DNA of 64,000 nucleotides from Helicobacter sp. 11S03491-1 (GTDB lineage Bacteria > Campylobacterota > Campylobacteria > Campylobacterales > Helicobacteraceae): NCBI RefSeq assembly GCF_002272835.1, contig NZ_MLAO01000005.1:107721-171720 (forward strand), read 5' to 3'. The position numbers and the translations under genes are program-made. Of this stretch, positions 9,576 to 18,895 are shown one piece after another (the stretch's first letter is position 1; each line of letters starts with the position of its first letter). The notes below the pieces were generated by a model that worked only from the letters and a program-made list of their open reading frames with translations, was not told where the DNA came from and made no database searches.

Positions 9576-10781
9576 ATGATAGAAAGATTCAAAAATTTTG
9601 TAGATAATTACCAAAAATCCAGCGCTTATAAATCCCCGCTTGGATTTGGAATCGCCAGGGTTGATATTGGTCAAAAATCAAAAAAAGTTCTTTGTGCAAC
9701 CTACCCTGTTTTAAACTGGATTAGTGAAAATTTGGGTTCTTATGCCGTATTTGCCAATTCTCTCAACCCGGATGCCAAAATCTCTGAAAGCGAAAACGAG
9801 TGCGTATATGGGATTGATGAGAGTTTTATATACAAAGCACTTGATTTATACACGCCTTTTTTGATTGAATCTATCCAAAATAAAACAAGTCATAAAAATA
9901 TTCAAATTATCTTAGAACTTAAAAAAGCGATGGAAGAAAATCGACTTAAAGATAATAACGGAGAGTTTTTGTTTCGATTTGTCGTCATTTATAAAGATAC
10001 AAAATGTGAAAGTGTAGAAAGTGCATATATGAAACTTCTTGGACTCTCTTTAGGCAAAGCCAAACTCAGAAGTCTTATTTTAGATGGTATTTTTGCTCTT
10101 TTGCAAAATGTTGCTTGGAGTGGCAATAAACCTTATGAATTAGAATGGTTACGAGAAAATGAAATTATTCTGAAAATGAGGAATATATACCCTAAAATTG
10201 ACTTTGTAGATAAATTTCCTCGATATTTAATGCAGATTATCCCTCAATATGACAATATTAGATTGTTAGATACAGCTAAAACCAGATTTGGAGCCTATTT
10301 AGGAACAGGGGGCTATACACAAATGCCCGGAGCAAGTTATGTGAATTTTAATGCAGGCGCTGAAGGTGTTTGTATGAATGAAGGAAGAATTTCTTCTTCT
10401 GTTATTATTGGAGAAGGGACAGATATTGGAGGGGGCGCAAGTATTCTTGGTGTTCTTAGTGGAGGAAATTCCAGTCCAATTAGTATTGGCAAAAATTGCC
10501 TTTTGGGTGTCAATAGCTCCACAGGAATTAGTTTGGGAGATGGTTGTATTGTTGATGGAGGGATTGCAATATTAGCAGGAACTATTTTTGAAATTCAAGA
10601 AACTGAGGCTAAAAAAATCTCAGATATTAATAAAGATTTCACCATCAATCAAACCAACCTTTATAAAGGTAAGGAACTTTCAGGAAAGCATGGTATTCAT
10701 TTCAGACAAGATAGCATAACAGGCAAAATGATTGCCTTTAGAAGTAATAGAAAAATCGAATTGAATGACATGCTTCATTAA
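9576..10781 (+). CDS. dapD: 2,3,4,5-tetrahydropyridine-2,6-dicarboxylate N-succinyltransferase
   Basis: Transfers succinyl from succinyl-CoA to tetrahydrodipicolinate in the lysine/diaminopimelate pathway. At 401 residues it is the long epsilonproteobacterial form. An N-terminal alpha/beta part (1-230) is followed by a left-handed beta-helix with hexapeptide repeats (GAEGVCMNEGRISSSVIIGE, GTDIGGGASILGVLSGG, IGKNCLLGVNSSTGISLGDGC). An AGGAG box precedes the ATG. The 283-base upstream gap holds AT-rich leader sequence and no recognisable gene. Confidence 0.95.
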   Translation: MIERFKNFVDNYQKSSAYKSPLGFGIARVDIGQKSKKVLCATYPVLNWISENLGSYAVFANSLNPDAKISESENECVYGIDESFIYKALDLYTPFLIESIQNKTSHKNIQIILELKKAMEENRLKDNNGEFLFRFVVIYKDTKCESVESAYMKLLGLSLGKAKLRSLILDGIFALLQNVAWSGNKPYELEWLRENEIILKMRNIYPKIDFVDKFPRYLMQIIPQYDNIRLLDTAKTRFGAYLGTGGYTQMPGASYVNFNAGAEGVCMNEGRISSSVIIGEGTDIGGGASILGVLSGGNSSPISIGKNCLLGVNSSTGISLGDGCIVDGGIAILAGTIFEIQETEAKKISDINKDFTINQTNLYKGKELSGKHGIHFRQDSITGKMIAFRSNRKIELNDMLH

Positions 10782-10833
10782 TTGGCATAGTTTTTGCTTT
10801 TTAAATCCAAATCGTGAATGAGGAGTTTCGAAT

Positions 10834-12006
10834 ATGCAAAGGGTTAGAAATGGTATTTTTGTCATATTATTGATAATTGCAGGTATGTATGCTGCAGACA
10901 ACGAAGAAAATTCCACTCCTTTGGAAACTAATCAAAATCAACCATCTTCCAATAATGAAATTCAAACTCCCCAACCCACTCAAGAATCTCAAACACTAAA
11001 GAATTCACAATCAAATCAATCATCCACCCAACAAGCACAAAATGCGCCTATTTTAGCCCCGAATCCCAAGCCCGATACTCCAAGAACCACAAAACCTATC
11101 CCCCTAAGTGATCATCTAGCGCCTCCGGAGATGGTTCAAAGCACATTAGAATCAGCAATTGTTGCAGCAAAATCAGGTGATTACAAAACTGCCTTTAAGC
11201 TCTTTTCTCAATCTTGTGATGAGGGCAACCCTGCAGGTTGTTTTGGCGTAGGCACTATGTATGCTAATGGTATAGGTGTTCAAAACGATATTCAAAAAGC
11301 TACTCGATATTATCAAATGGGTTGTAGCGGCGGTGATGCGACAGCTTGTGCAAATTTAGCCATGATTTATGATTATCAAAAAAATGCAGATGCAAATGAC
11401 AAGCAAAAAGCTGCTCAACTTTATATGACAGGTTGCCAAGGCGGAGATGTGTTAGCATGCAATAATCTGGCTTGGATGTATGCTAATGGTGAGGGAGTGC
11501 AAAAAGATTATTTCAAAGCAATACAATATTATAAATTTGCTTGTGAAGCCGGGAGTGATTTGGGTTGTTATAATTTAGGGTTGATGACAAATACCAATAA
11601 TATTTATGGTGTAGATAAAGCCAAACTTGGTCTTGTTGATTTGAATTATCTGGCTTGTAAAGCAGGGGATATTACAGGTTGTGCTAATCTTGGTTGGATG
11701 TATGCTAATGGAACATCAGGAGCGCCTGTAAGTTATTTTTACGCAGCAAAGTATTTTCAAATCGCTTGCGATGGAGGTATCCTAAGTAGTTGCAACAATT
11801 TAGGCGTATTATATCAAAAAGGATTAGGAGTTCCTCAAGATTCTCAAAGAGCCTTGGATTTATTTGCCTTTGTTTGTGATAATGGCGCGCAATCAGGTTG
11901 TGATAATTATAGGATTTTCAAACAACAACTCTTGCATCCCAAATCATCCAATCATGGCAGTTTCTTTTTGCCAAAAGATTCTGATTCAACCATCAGAAGA
12001 AGGTGA
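10834..12006 (+). CDS. Secreted cysteine-rich Sel1-repeat protein (Hcp family type)
   Basis: A 390-residue exported protein. Residues 1-21 form a signal peptide ending MYA|AD. Residues about 22-90 are a low-complexity linker rich in Q, N, S, T and P. From about 95 onward come Sel1/TPR-like helix pairs in which seven repeats each carry a CX7C pair (for example SCDEGNPAGC, ACEAGSDLGC, VCDNGAQSGC), the disulfide-locked arrangement of Helicobacter cysteine-rich proteins. H. pylori Hcp proteins are secreted, immunogenic and bind peptidoglycan-like ligands; the same is only inferred here. AGGAG lies 8 bases before the ATG. The 3' end overlaps the convergent metalloprotease gene by 21 bases. Confidence 0.9.
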   Translation: MQRVRNGIFVILLIIAGMYAADNEENSTPLETNQNQPSSNNEIQTPQPTQESQTLKNSQSNQSSTQQAQNAPILAPNPKPDTPRTTKPIPLSDHLAPPEMVQSTLESAIVAAKSGDYKTAFKLFSQSCDEGNPAGCFGVGTMYANGIGVQNDIQKATRYYQMGCSGGDATACANLAMIYDYQKNADANDKQKAAQLYMTGCQGGDVLACNNLAWMYANGEGVQKDYFKAIQYYKFACEAGSDLGCYNLGLMTNTNNIYGVDKAKLGLVDLNYLACKAGDITGCANLGWMYANGTSGAPVSYFYAAKYFQIACDGGILSSCNNLGVLYQKGLGVPQDSQRALDLFAFVCDNGAQSGCDNYRIFKQQLLHPKSSNHGSFFLPKDSDSTIRRR

Positions 12007-12630
12007 TAAGATTTTTTGCAATAATGGAATATAGAATTTTATTTGGTTATGAAGGTTTTTTCTCTTTAGGTAATAATCAGGACAAAACTTTTCAACAAAA
12101 TTCCAGAATGCTTTTGAGTGGTTTTTATGTTGGATATGTGAGAGTTCGTGGATAATTACATAGTCAATTAAATCTTTTTGGGCAAAAATAAGCAAGATAG
12201 AGAAACTAAGGTTATTTTGATAAGAACAACTTCCCAGCCTTGTTTTATTACATCTTATTGAAATTTTGCCATATGAAAGCCCCATTTTTTCAGAAAAAAT
12301 AGCAGTTTTTGTTTGGATATAATCGTTTAAATGATTTTTTAAATAATTTAAGTTTATATATTTTTCTAATTTTTTCCACTCCCCAAAAAACAAAATTTCA
12401 TCTGAGTGACTTGCCAGAAATTGTTGTATTTGAAAATTATTGAGAGCTATTTTATCAAGATTTTTTCGTATCCATTGGTGATGAGTTTGAAGTAACTGCA
12501 TTGATTGGGCTTGAGAATAATAATGAGGAACATTAAGGATTATTTCACCTTTTTGTTTAATCACAATCCGAATATTTTTAGAATTGGTTTTTTTGATTCT
12601 GACACAATCTTTTGTATTTAAAAATTCCAT
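11986..12630 (-). CDS. YgjP-type M48-like zinc metallopeptidase
   Basis: A 214-residue cytoplasmic protein of the YgjP/DUF45 (SprT-like) family. The zinc motif HELSHIQHKNHSKAFW (about 158-173) gives HExxH plus the downstream His; the preceding RLGSCSYQNNLSFS segment is the conserved RWGSC-type motif of this family. The N-terminal half (about 10-90) is the usual beta-rich extension with KKTNSKNIRIVI. The substrate is unknown. It is transcribed toward the Sel1 gene, sharing 21 bases at the 3' ends, and divergently from rplI. Confidence 0.85.
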   Translation of the reverse strand: MEFLNTKDCVRIKKTNSKNIRIVIKQKGEIILNVPHYYSQAQSMQLLQTHHQWIRKNLDKIALNNFQIQQFLASHSDEILFFGEWKKLEKYINLNYLKNHLNDYIQTKTAIFSEKMGLSYGKISIRCNKTRLGSCSYQNNLSFSILLIFAQKDLIDYVIIHELSHIQHKNHSKAFWNFVEKFCPDYYLKRKNLHNQIKFYIPLLQKILSPSSDG

Positions 12631-12684
12631 AAGCCTTACTCTTTTTTGCTAAAATTTTAAGAATATTACCAAAAAAGGATCAAA

Positions 12685-13131
12685 ATGAAAATTTTATTGA
12701 TGGAGGATGTAAAAGGATTGGGAAAAACAGGGGAGATTCACGAAGTCAAAGATGGCTATGGACAGAATTTCTTAATTGCTAAAGGCAAGGCTAAACACGC
12801 AAGCAATGAAGTCATCAATAAATACAAAGCCCAACAAAAAAAGCAAGAAGAAATAGCGGCCTTAGAAATGACTGAAAGAAAACAGCTTGTTAAAAATTTA
12901 GAAAATATTACTTTGGAGATGATTAGAAAAGTTGGAGCAAATGGATCTTTATTTGGATCTATCACAAAAGAAGAAATTACACAAGCACTCCAAAATGCCC
13001 ATCATATTTCTATAGATAAAAAAGATATTGAGTTGAAAACACCTATTAAAAGCACCGGAATTTATGAAATAGAGATTAAGCTTGGTTATGGAATTTCAGC
13101 AATACTCAAAATTGATGTTATAGCACAATAA
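12685..13131 (+). CDS. rplI: 50S ribosomal protein L9
   Basis: Large-subunit protein that binds 23S rRNA near the L1 stalk. The 148 residues have the N-terminal RNA-binding domain with the L9 signature ([20 protein letters not shown] and [13 protein letters not shown]), a long connecting helix (about 45-75) and the C-terminal domain ([15 protein letters not shown]). AAGGA precedes the ATG. It heads the rplI-hslV-hslU-era-csd6 run, which has the same order as HP0514-HP0518. Confidence 0.97.
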   Translation: MKILLMEDVKGLGKTGEIHEVKDGYGQNFLIAKGKAKHASNEVINKYKAQQKKQEEIAALEMTERKQLVKNLENITLEMIRKVGANGSLFGSITKEEITQALQNAHHISIDKKDIELKTPIKSTGIYEIEIKLGYGISAILKIDVIAQ

Positions 13132-13151
13132 AGAAATCATAAGGAAAAAAT

Positions 13152-13697
13152 ATGTTTGAAGCCACGACAATTCTAGGCTATAGAGGCGAGTATGAGGGAA
13201 AAAAATATGCCCTTATTGGGGGGGATGGTCAAGTAACATTTGGCAACTGCGTCCTTAAAGCAAATGCAACCAAAATTCGAGCACTTTATAACGGTGGGGT
13301 TTTAAGCGGATTTGCCGGAAGCACAGCAGATGCGTTTTCTTTGTTTGATATGTTTGAGAGAATTTTAGAAGGCAGAAAAGGTGATTTAGTTAGAAGTATT
13401 CTTGATTTTTCCAAACAATGGCGCAAGGATAAATACTTGAGAAAGCTTGAAGCAATGATGATTGTGCTCAATAAAGATCATATCTATATCCTAAGTGGAA
13501 CAGGTGATGTGGTAGAACCTGAAGATGGAAAAATAGCTGCTATTGGCAGTGGGGGCAATTATGCTTTGAGTTCAGCTAGAGCATTAGACAAATTTGCCCC
13601 CCTCCCTCCAAAGTCCATCGTGGAAGAATCCCTCAAGATTGCTGGGGAGCTTTGCATTTATACCAATACAAATATTAAGATTTTGGAGCTTGAATGA
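13152..13697 (+). CDS. hslV: ATP-dependent protease proteolytic subunit HslV
   Basis: The peptidase of the HslUV (ClpQY) complex, an N-terminal-threonine hydrolase forming two stacked hexamers. The 181 residues start MFEATTILG, so a four-residue propeptide would be removed to expose the catalytic threonine of the TT pair, as in the H. pylori protein. [23 protein letters not shown] and [16 protein letters not shown] are family motifs. The stop overlaps the hslU start by 4 bases. A run of seven G (13218-13224) encodes the Gly-Gly of IGGDGQ. Confidence 0.97.
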   Translation: MFEATTILGYRGEYEGKKYALIGGDGQVTFGNCVLKANATKIRALYNGGVLSGFAGSTADAFSLFDMFERILEGRKGDLVRSILDFSKQWRKDKYLRKLEAMMIVLNKDHIYILSGTGDVVEPEDGKIAAIGSGGNYALSSARALDKFAPLPPKSIVEESLKIAGELCIYTNTNIKILELE

Positions 13698-15031
13698 AAA
13701 ATAATAAATTAGATATGACCCCTAAAGAAATTGTCAAATATCTAGATGAATACATAATCGGACAAAAAGAGGCTAAAAAATCTGTTGCCATTGCCTTGAG
13801 GAATCGCTACAGAAGATTACAACTCTCTGCAGAACTTCAAGAAGAAGTAACCCCCAAAAATATTTTAATGATTGGTTCAACAGGTGTGGGGAAAACTGAA
13901 ATTGCAAGACGTATGGCAAAAATCATGGGACTTCCTTTTGTTAAAGTAGAAGCAAGTAAATATACAGAAGTGGGATTTGTCGGTAGGGATGTAGAGTCTA
14001 TGGTGCGAGATTTAGTTTTGGCAAGCGTGAATTTGGTAGAAAATGAATATGAAGAAAAATCAAAAGAAAAAATACAAGATTTTATTATTGATAAAATTAC
14101 TCAAAAACTTTTACCACCACTTCCAAATGGAGTTAGCGAAACAAAAAAACAAGAATATGACAATAGTTTTAAAAAAATGAGACAAAAAGTAAAGAATGGA
14201 GAAATGGATGATTATAAAGTGCAAATAGAACTCAATAGAAAAATGATAGACTCTGATAACAACATGCCTCCGGAAATTATCAAAGTCCAAGAAAGCATCA
14301 TTAAAGTCTTAAGCAAAGAACAAGAAAAAATAAAAAAAGAAATGAACATCAAAGAAGCCAAAGAAGCATTAAAACCTGAGGCTTCAGAGGCAATTTTAGA
14401 TTTTGAAATGATTAAACTGGAGGGGCTTAAAAGAGCCCAAGAAGCAGGGGTAATTTTCATAGATGAGATTGATAAAGTTGCAGTCAACTCAAAAGATAGT
14501 TCAAGACAAGATCCCAGTAAAGAAGGAGTACAAAGAGATTTGTTGCCTATCGTAGAGGGTAGTTGGGTCAATACAAAATATGGTCAAATCAAAACAGATC
14601 ATATTCTTTTTATTGCAGCCGGAGCTTTCCATTTCAACAAACCAAGTGATTTGATCCCTGAACTTCAAGGAAGATTCCCTCTTCGTGTAGAATTAAATAG
14701 TCTTGATGAAGAAATAATGTATCAAATCCTTACCCAAACAAAAAGTTCTATTATCAAACAATACCAAGCATTATTGCAAACAGAAAGTGTTACAATAAAA
14801 TTTGATGATGAAGCGCTTTTAGAGCTTGCCAAACTTTCTTATAATGCCAATCAAAAAACTGAGGATATTGGAGCTAGAAGATTGCATACTACAATTGAGC
14901 GAGTTTTAGAAGACATAAGTTTCAATGCCGATGAATACAAGAATCAGACCGTTCGTATTACACAAAAATTAGTCAATGAAAAATTAAAAGATTTGGTTGA
15001 AAATGTAGATTTAGCCAGGTATATTTTATAA
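13694..15031 (+). CDS. hslU: ATP-dependent protease ATPase subunit HslU
   Basis: The AAA+ unfoldase ring that feeds HslV. The 445 residues contain the Walker [10 protein letters not shown] (about 60), the GYVG-type pore loop seen as [10 protein letters not shown] (about 90), the intermediate I-domain (about 110-235, charged and helical), Walker [11 protein letters not shown] (about 250), sensor regions and the C-terminal tail ending [10 protein letters not shown], which docks into HslV pockets. Translationally coupled to hslV, with era one base downstream. Confidence 0.97.
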   Translation: MKNNKLDMTPKEIVKYLDEYIIGQKEAKKSVAIALRNRYRRLQLSAELQEEVTPKNILMIGSTGVGKTEIARRMAKIMGLPFVKVEASKYTEVGFVGRDVESMVRDLVLASVNLVENEYEEKSKEKIQDFIIDKITQKLLPPLPNGVSETKKQEYDNSFKKMRQKVKNGEMDDYKVQIELNRKMIDSDNNMPPEIIKVQESIIKVLSKEQEKIKKEMNIKEAKEALKPEASEAILDFEMIKLEGLKRAQEAGVIFIDEIDKVAVNSKDSSRQDPSKEGVQRDLLPIVEGSWVNTKYGQIKTDHILFIAAGAFHFNKPSDLIPELQGRFPLRVELNSLDEEIMYQILTQTKSSIIKQYQALLQTESVTIKFDDEALLELAKLSYNANQKTEDIGARRLHTTIERVLEDISFNADEYKNQTVRITQKLVNEKLKDLVENVDLARYIL

Positions 15032-15032
15032 A

Positions 15033-15935
15033 ATGCAAGAGAACTTCAAATCCGGATTTGTAGCTATTGTAGGGCGTCCAAATTGCGGAAAAAGCACACT
15101 TTTAAATAAACTTCTCAAGCAAGATATTGCGCTGGTTTCTCACAAAGCCAATGCAACCAGAAAAAAGATGAATATCATTATTTCGTTTAAAACTAACAAA
15201 AATGAAGAATCTCAAATTATTTTTGTAGATACTCCGGGCTTGCACCACCAAGAAAAATTATTGAATCAATTTATGCTCAAAGAAGCCTTAAAGGCTATTT
15301 CAGATTGTGATTTATGTGTTTTTATGGCTTCAATCCATGATGATTTAAAATATTATGAAGAATTTTTGGATTTTAGCAATAAACCCCATATTTTGATTTT
15401 GAGCAAAATAGATACAGCAAGCAAGGAAAAAGTTTTGCAACAAATTGCAAATTATCAAAAATACGATCACAAATTTCTATCCCTTATCCCTATTAGCTCA
15501 TCAAAGTCTATCAATCTTGAAAGTTTTCTCACAGAAGTTAGCAAACACCTACCCTATTCTCCTCCATTTTTTGACCTAGAAATCCTTACAGATGAAAGTC
15601 TTAAACAAATCTACAAAGAAATCATTCGTGAGAGTGTATTTAATAATCTAAGTGATGAAATTCCTTATGAAAGTGATGTGAAAATAGAAAAGTTTATTGA
15701 GAATAAGCATCTGGATCAAGTCTTTGGAAAAATTTTTGTCGAAAAAGAAAGTCAAAAAAGCATGGTTATAGGTAAAAATGCCCGGACAATCAAAAGAATT
15801 GGAAAGCAAGCCAGAGAAAAAATGGAAAAAATGAGTGAAAAAAAAGTTTTTTTACATTTGCAAGTTTTTGTTCAAAAATCTTGGAGCAAAGAAAAAGCAA
15901 ATCTCAAAAAATTTGGATATGATTTTGAAGATTAA
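15033..15935 (+). CDS. era: GTPase Era
   Basis: An essential GTPase that binds the 3' end of 16S rRNA during small-subunit maturation. Residues about 8-175 form the G domain with G1 [10 protein letters not shown]3 DTPG and G4 SKID (in ILSKIDTA), and the C-terminal KH domain carries [21 protein letters not shown] (about 240-260). Its 300 residues are the standard length. Lies between hslU and the csd6 homologue, as in H. pylori HP0516-0518. Confidence 0.97.
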   Translation: MQENFKSGFVAIVGRPNCGKSTLLNKLLKQDIALVSHKANATRKKMNIIISFKTNKNEESQIIFVDTPGLHHQEKLLNQFMLKEALKAISDCDLCVFMASIHDDLKYYEEFLDFSNKPHILILSKIDTASKEKVLQQIANYQKYDHKFLSLIPISSSKSINLESFLTEVSKHLPYSPPFFDLEILTDESLKQIYKEIIRESVFNNLSDEIPYESDVKIEKFIENKHLDQVFGKIFVEKESQKSMVIGKNARTIKRIGKQAREKMEKMSEKKVFLHLQVFVQKSWSKEKANLKKFGYDFED

Positions 15936-15955
15936 AGCTTAAAAGGAGCAGGAGT

Positions 15956-16951
15956 ATGAGGTTTATTTTAAGTATAAGTTTAATGGCATGTTGCATGCTT
16001 TATGGAATGGATAGCCAAACTATTAAAATTATTCAAACTTACCGCACAAAAGGTATTGAGGCAACACAAACAATGCTGGAAAACTATTTAGTCCAAAAAG
16101 ATTTTTGGTTGGGGGTTTTAAAAGATAAAGACACAGATTATGGGTATTATGAAAATATAGATTTTTTATTTGTATCTAATAAATTAATCCCAAATTTAAC
16201 ATTATATGAAGTTCAAGATGGTCATCTAAAAGAGATCAAACAAACAACTGCGTTAGTAGGATCCGGAAAAGGGAATAAAAAAATTGAAGGAGATCTAACT
16301 ACGCCCATTGGAGTTTATGATATTACTGCAAAATTAACCGGACTCAATCAATATTATGGTCCATTGGCATTTGCTACAAGCTATCCAAATACTTATGACA
16401 AAATTCGAAAAAAAACAGGTTATGGCATTTGGATTCATGGACTTCCTCTAAATGGAAATCGTGAAGAGCTAAATACCAAGGGCTGTATAGCTATTGATAA
16501 TACTGCTTTGAATGAATATGATAAGCTTATTGGACAAAAAAAAGCTCTCCTTATTACTTATGAAAATAATTTTAAACCTGCCACAAAAGAGGATCTTGCA
16601 ACAATACTTAGTGATTTATATGAATGGAGAGACTCTTGGATAAGAAATGATTTAGATAAGTATCTGTCGTTTTATAGTGATGATTTTATACGCTATGATG
16701 GAATGAAATTTAAAACTTTTAGAGACTATAAAAAGCGTATTTTTGATAAAAAAGAAGAAAAAACAATTTTGTTTTCGAATATTGATATTTCCCCTTATCC
16801 CAATGAAGAGGGAAAAAATATTTTCAAAATTAGTTTTTCACAAAATTATTCAGCCTATAAAAACAATAAACCAACTTATACTTCCAATAGTGTTAAAGAA
16901 CTCTATATTGAGTTAAATAATGGCAAATTCTCAATTTTAACTGAAAAATAG
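15956..16951 (+). CDS. csd6: Periplasmic L,D-transpeptidase-fold peptidoglycan enzyme (Csd6-like)
   Basis: A 331-residue exported protein: a signal peptide (residues 1-17, ending LYG), a YkuD catalytic domain (about 65-195) with the active-site motif HGLPLNGNREELNTKGC, where the histidine and cysteine form the catalytic pair, and a C-terminal NTF2-like domain (about 205-331). In H. pylori the equivalent (HP0518, Csd6) trims tetrapeptide stems to tripeptides and is needed for helical cell shape. The synteny era-csd6 is kept. An AAGGAG box lies 7 bases before the ATG. The cell-shape role is by homology. Confidence 0.92.
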   Translation: MRFILSISLMACCMLYGMDSQTIKIIQTYRTKGIEATQTMLENYLVQKDFWLGVLKDKDTDYGYYENIDFLFVSNKLIPNLTLYEVQDGHLKEIKQTTALVGSGKGNKKIEGDLTTPIGVYDITAKLTGLNQYYGPLAFATSYPNTYDKIRKKTGYGIWIHGLPLNGNREELNTKGCIAIDNTALNEYDKLIGQKKALLITYENNFKPATKEDLATILSDLYEWRDSWIRNDLDKYLSFYSDDFIRYDGMKFKTFRDYKKRIFDKKEEKTILFSNIDISPYPNEEGKNIFKISFSQNYSAYKNNKPTYTSNSVKELYIELNNGKFSILTEK

Positions 16952-16967
16952 CCGACCATATTAAATC

Positions 16968-17003
16968 ATTAAAATCAAAAAACTCGTATAATTTGATTTT
17001 AAT
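16968..17003 (+). promoter_or_regulatory. 12-bp inverted repeat framing a -10 box upstream of the AraC-type gene
   Basis: ATTAAAATCAAA (16968-16979) is repeated as a perfect inverted copy TTTGATTTTAAT (16992-17003) with a 12-base spacer. A TATAAT hexamer (16987-16992) lies in the spacer and touches the right arm. The arrangement, 34 bases before the regulator's start, suits an operator that blocks or controls the promoter. It could alternatively be a weak AT-rich terminator for the csd6 transcript. Confidence 0.5.
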
Positions 17004-17036
17004 TTTATTAAAAATAAATCAAAATAAAGAAAAGGA

Positions 17037-17927
17037 ATGGATATACTTCAGATACCTCAAGATTTTAAAAAACTTCATCATGTTAAAATTTTTGATTTAG
17101 GCGGTTTATGCTTTGCTCGCTATACTCAAAAGAAAAATCTTATGCAGTCTCTGGTGCAGATACAAAAAAATGTTTTAATTTTTGTTTTTAAGGGAAAAAA
17201 GATTCTTCATACTGCACAAGGTGATTTTTGTATTCAAGAAAATGAAGCTATTTTTTTAAGTCGCGGTCATTATAGCTTGAGCGATATTCAAGCATTTAAT
17301 GATATTTATGAGTCTTTTTTGTTCTTTTTTGAAGATAGCTTATTAATTGAATTTATCAACAAACATCCGTATATTCTGGAAACTTTCAAGTATTCTAATC
17401 AAGAAGATATTATCTTCAAAATCACAACAGATAGCATGCTTCAATCTGTATTAAAAAGTTTTTTACCTTATTTTGAAACATCTAAATTGCCCAATGAAAA
17501 TATCATAAAGTTAAAATTTGAAGAAATTTTTTTACATATTCTTAATGATTATTCTCAAAGCAAAATTTTTATTAGTTTCCTTAGAAATATCATTCAAGAA
17601 TTTCAGATTGATATTCATAAACTTTTTGAATATTGCAATCAAGAATTTGGTAATGTCAGCGAAATGGCATCATTTGCCAAAATGGATATGGCAAGTTTCA
17701 GTCGAAAATTCAAACAATGTTTTGGTATCTCTCCAAAAGAATGGTTAGATGAGAAAAGATTTTCAAAAGCAAAATTCCTGATTCAATTTAGCCAAAAAAA
17801 TATCAAACAAATTTGTCAAGAATGTGGATTTAGTTCCAGCGCATGGTTTATTGAAAGATTCAAAACAAAATACGGTACTACCCCAAAACAATTTCAAAAA
17901 TCAAATAACTTGTATTTTATCTCATAA
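17037..17927 (+). CDS. AraC family transcriptional regulator
   Basis: A 296-residue DNA-binding protein. Residues about 10-110 look like a cupin-type sensing domain (VLIFVFKGKKILHTAQGDFCIQENEAIFLSRG), and residues about 195-290 hold the two helix-turn-helix motifs of AraC proteins (VSEMASFAKMDMASFSRKFK and IKQICQECGFSSSAWFIERF, then GTTPKQFQ). The ligand is unknown. The AAAGGA box nearly touches the ATG, unusually close spacing that may limit translation. The exported propeller protein 74 bases downstream is the likeliest target. Confidence 0.92.
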   Translation: MDILQIPQDFKKLHHVKIFDLGGLCFARYTQKKNLMQSLVQIQKNVLIFVFKGKKILHTAQGDFCIQENEAIFLSRGHYSLSDIQAFNDIYESFLFFFEDSLLIEFINKHPYILETFKYSNQEDIIFKITTDSMLQSVLKSFLPYFETSKLPNENIIKLKFEEIFLHILNDYSQSKIFISFLRNIIQEFQIDIHKLFEYCNQEFGNVSEMASFAKMDMASFSRKFKQCFGISPKEWLDEKRFSKAKFLIQFSQKNIKQICQECGFSSSAWFIERFKTKYGTTPKQFQKSNNLYFIS

Positions 17928-17936
17928 AACTCATAC

Positions 17937-17953
17937 AAAATAATTGTTATTTT
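17937..17953 (+). promoter_or_regulatory. Short inverted repeat before the periplasmic propeller gene
   Basis: AAAATAA-TTG-TTATTTT is a perfect 7-bp inverted repeat 48 bases before the next start codon, followed by a possible -10 (TACAAT, within ACATACAATAG). It may be a regulator site, but short AT-rich repeats arise by chance in this genome. Confidence 0.25.
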
Positions 17954-18001
17954 ACATACAATAGTCTTTGCTTTTAAACCGAAATTTCAAAGGATAAAAT
18001 T

Positions 18002-18868
18002 ATGAAGAAAATTCTAGCTGCAAGCTTATTGTTATCAACATTGTTATTTGGAAGTTCTATTTTATTGAAAAATAGCCAAGACATTGATGGGTTTAATTCT
18101 CCTGAAAGTGTTTTTGTAAATGGCAAAGACGTTTATGTATCTAATGTGGGGATCAAACTTGAACCTTTAGCAAAAGATAATGATGGTTATATTTCCAAAC
18201 TTGATTCTAGTGGCAAAATTATTGAACACAAGTTTATAAGTGGTATGAATGCCCCTAAAGGCATGTCTATCATAGGAGATGTGTTGTATGTCGTAGATAT
18301 TGATGTCTTAAAAGGCTTCAATCTTAAGAATAAAAAATTAGTTTTTGAATTACCCATAACAAATGCTATTTTTCTTAATGATATTGCTGTTTTGGATAAA
18401 AATACCCTCTATGTAAGTGATACCGGGACAGGAACTATTCATCAAATAAATCTCAAAAATAAAACTTATAAAACTTTAGTAGCTTTGGATATTAAAAAAT
18501 ATGGTGGGCCTAATGGTTTGCTAATAGATAAAAAAAATCATAAGCTCTATAGTGTAGGTTATGATCCAATAGGGGATAATGGAGGCGTTGTCATCTCTAT
18601 TAACCTAAATACAAAAACTCACAAACCACATCAAATTTCTAATATTAGAGGACAATTAGATGGTGTTGCTTTTGATTCCAAAGGTAACCTTTTGGTAAGC
18701 AGTTGGGGTGAGGGTTTAAAAGGTATGATTTATAGTATAGATGCCAATGGGAAAGCCACTCAATTAGATCTTCCTCCAATGGCAGGTCCGGCAGATATTT
18801 TCTATGATGGCAAATATCTTTGGATTCCAAAAATGGCTGAAAATAAAGTTCTCAAAATTAGATATTAA
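18002..18868 (+). CDS. Periplasmic SMP-30/NHL-type beta-propeller protein
   Basis: A 288-residue exported protein: a signal peptide (1-18, ending LLFGSS) followed by a six-bladed propeller of the SMP-30/gluconolactonase/NHL type, with repeated phrases such as [53 protein letters not shown] and [22 protein letters not shown]. The acidic and Asn residues that bind calcium or zinc in SMP-30 (E in PESV, N in FLND, D in QLDG) are present at blade starts, so a lactonase-like activity is possible but unproven. The gene follows the AraC regulator and probably belongs to its regulon. Confidence 0.82.
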   Translation: MKKILAASLLLSTLLFGSSILLKNSQDIDGFNSPESVFVNGKDVYVSNVGIKLEPLAKDNDGYISKLDSSGKIIEHKFISGMNAPKGMSIIGDVLYVVDIDVLKGFNLKNKKLVFELPITNAIFLNDIAVLDKNTLYVSDTGTGTIHQINLKNKTYKTLVALDIKKYGGPNGLLIDKKNHKLYSVGYDPIGDNGGVVISINLNTKTHKPHQISNIRGQLDGVAFDSKGNLLVSSWGEGLKGMIYSIDANGKATQLDLPPMAGPADIFYDGKYLWIPKMAENKVLKIRY

Positions 18869-18875
18869 TTATTTT

Positions 18876-18895
18876 ATCCCTCTGCTTAGAGGGAT
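18876..18895. terminator. Hairpin between convergent propeller and ciaB genes
   Basis: A perfect 8-bp stem (ATCCCTCT / AGAGGGAT) with a GCTT loop, just after the plus-strand gene and touching the ciaB stop codon. The stem is strong for this genome, but the tracts beyond it are only moderately T-rich on either strand, so its efficiency is uncertain. Confidence 0.55.

Noticed and set aside
14212..14571. 119-residue minus-strand reading frame
   Set aside because: It is antisense to the I-domain and Walker B region of hslU, with biased serine/leucine content expected from the reverse complement of charged coding sequence.
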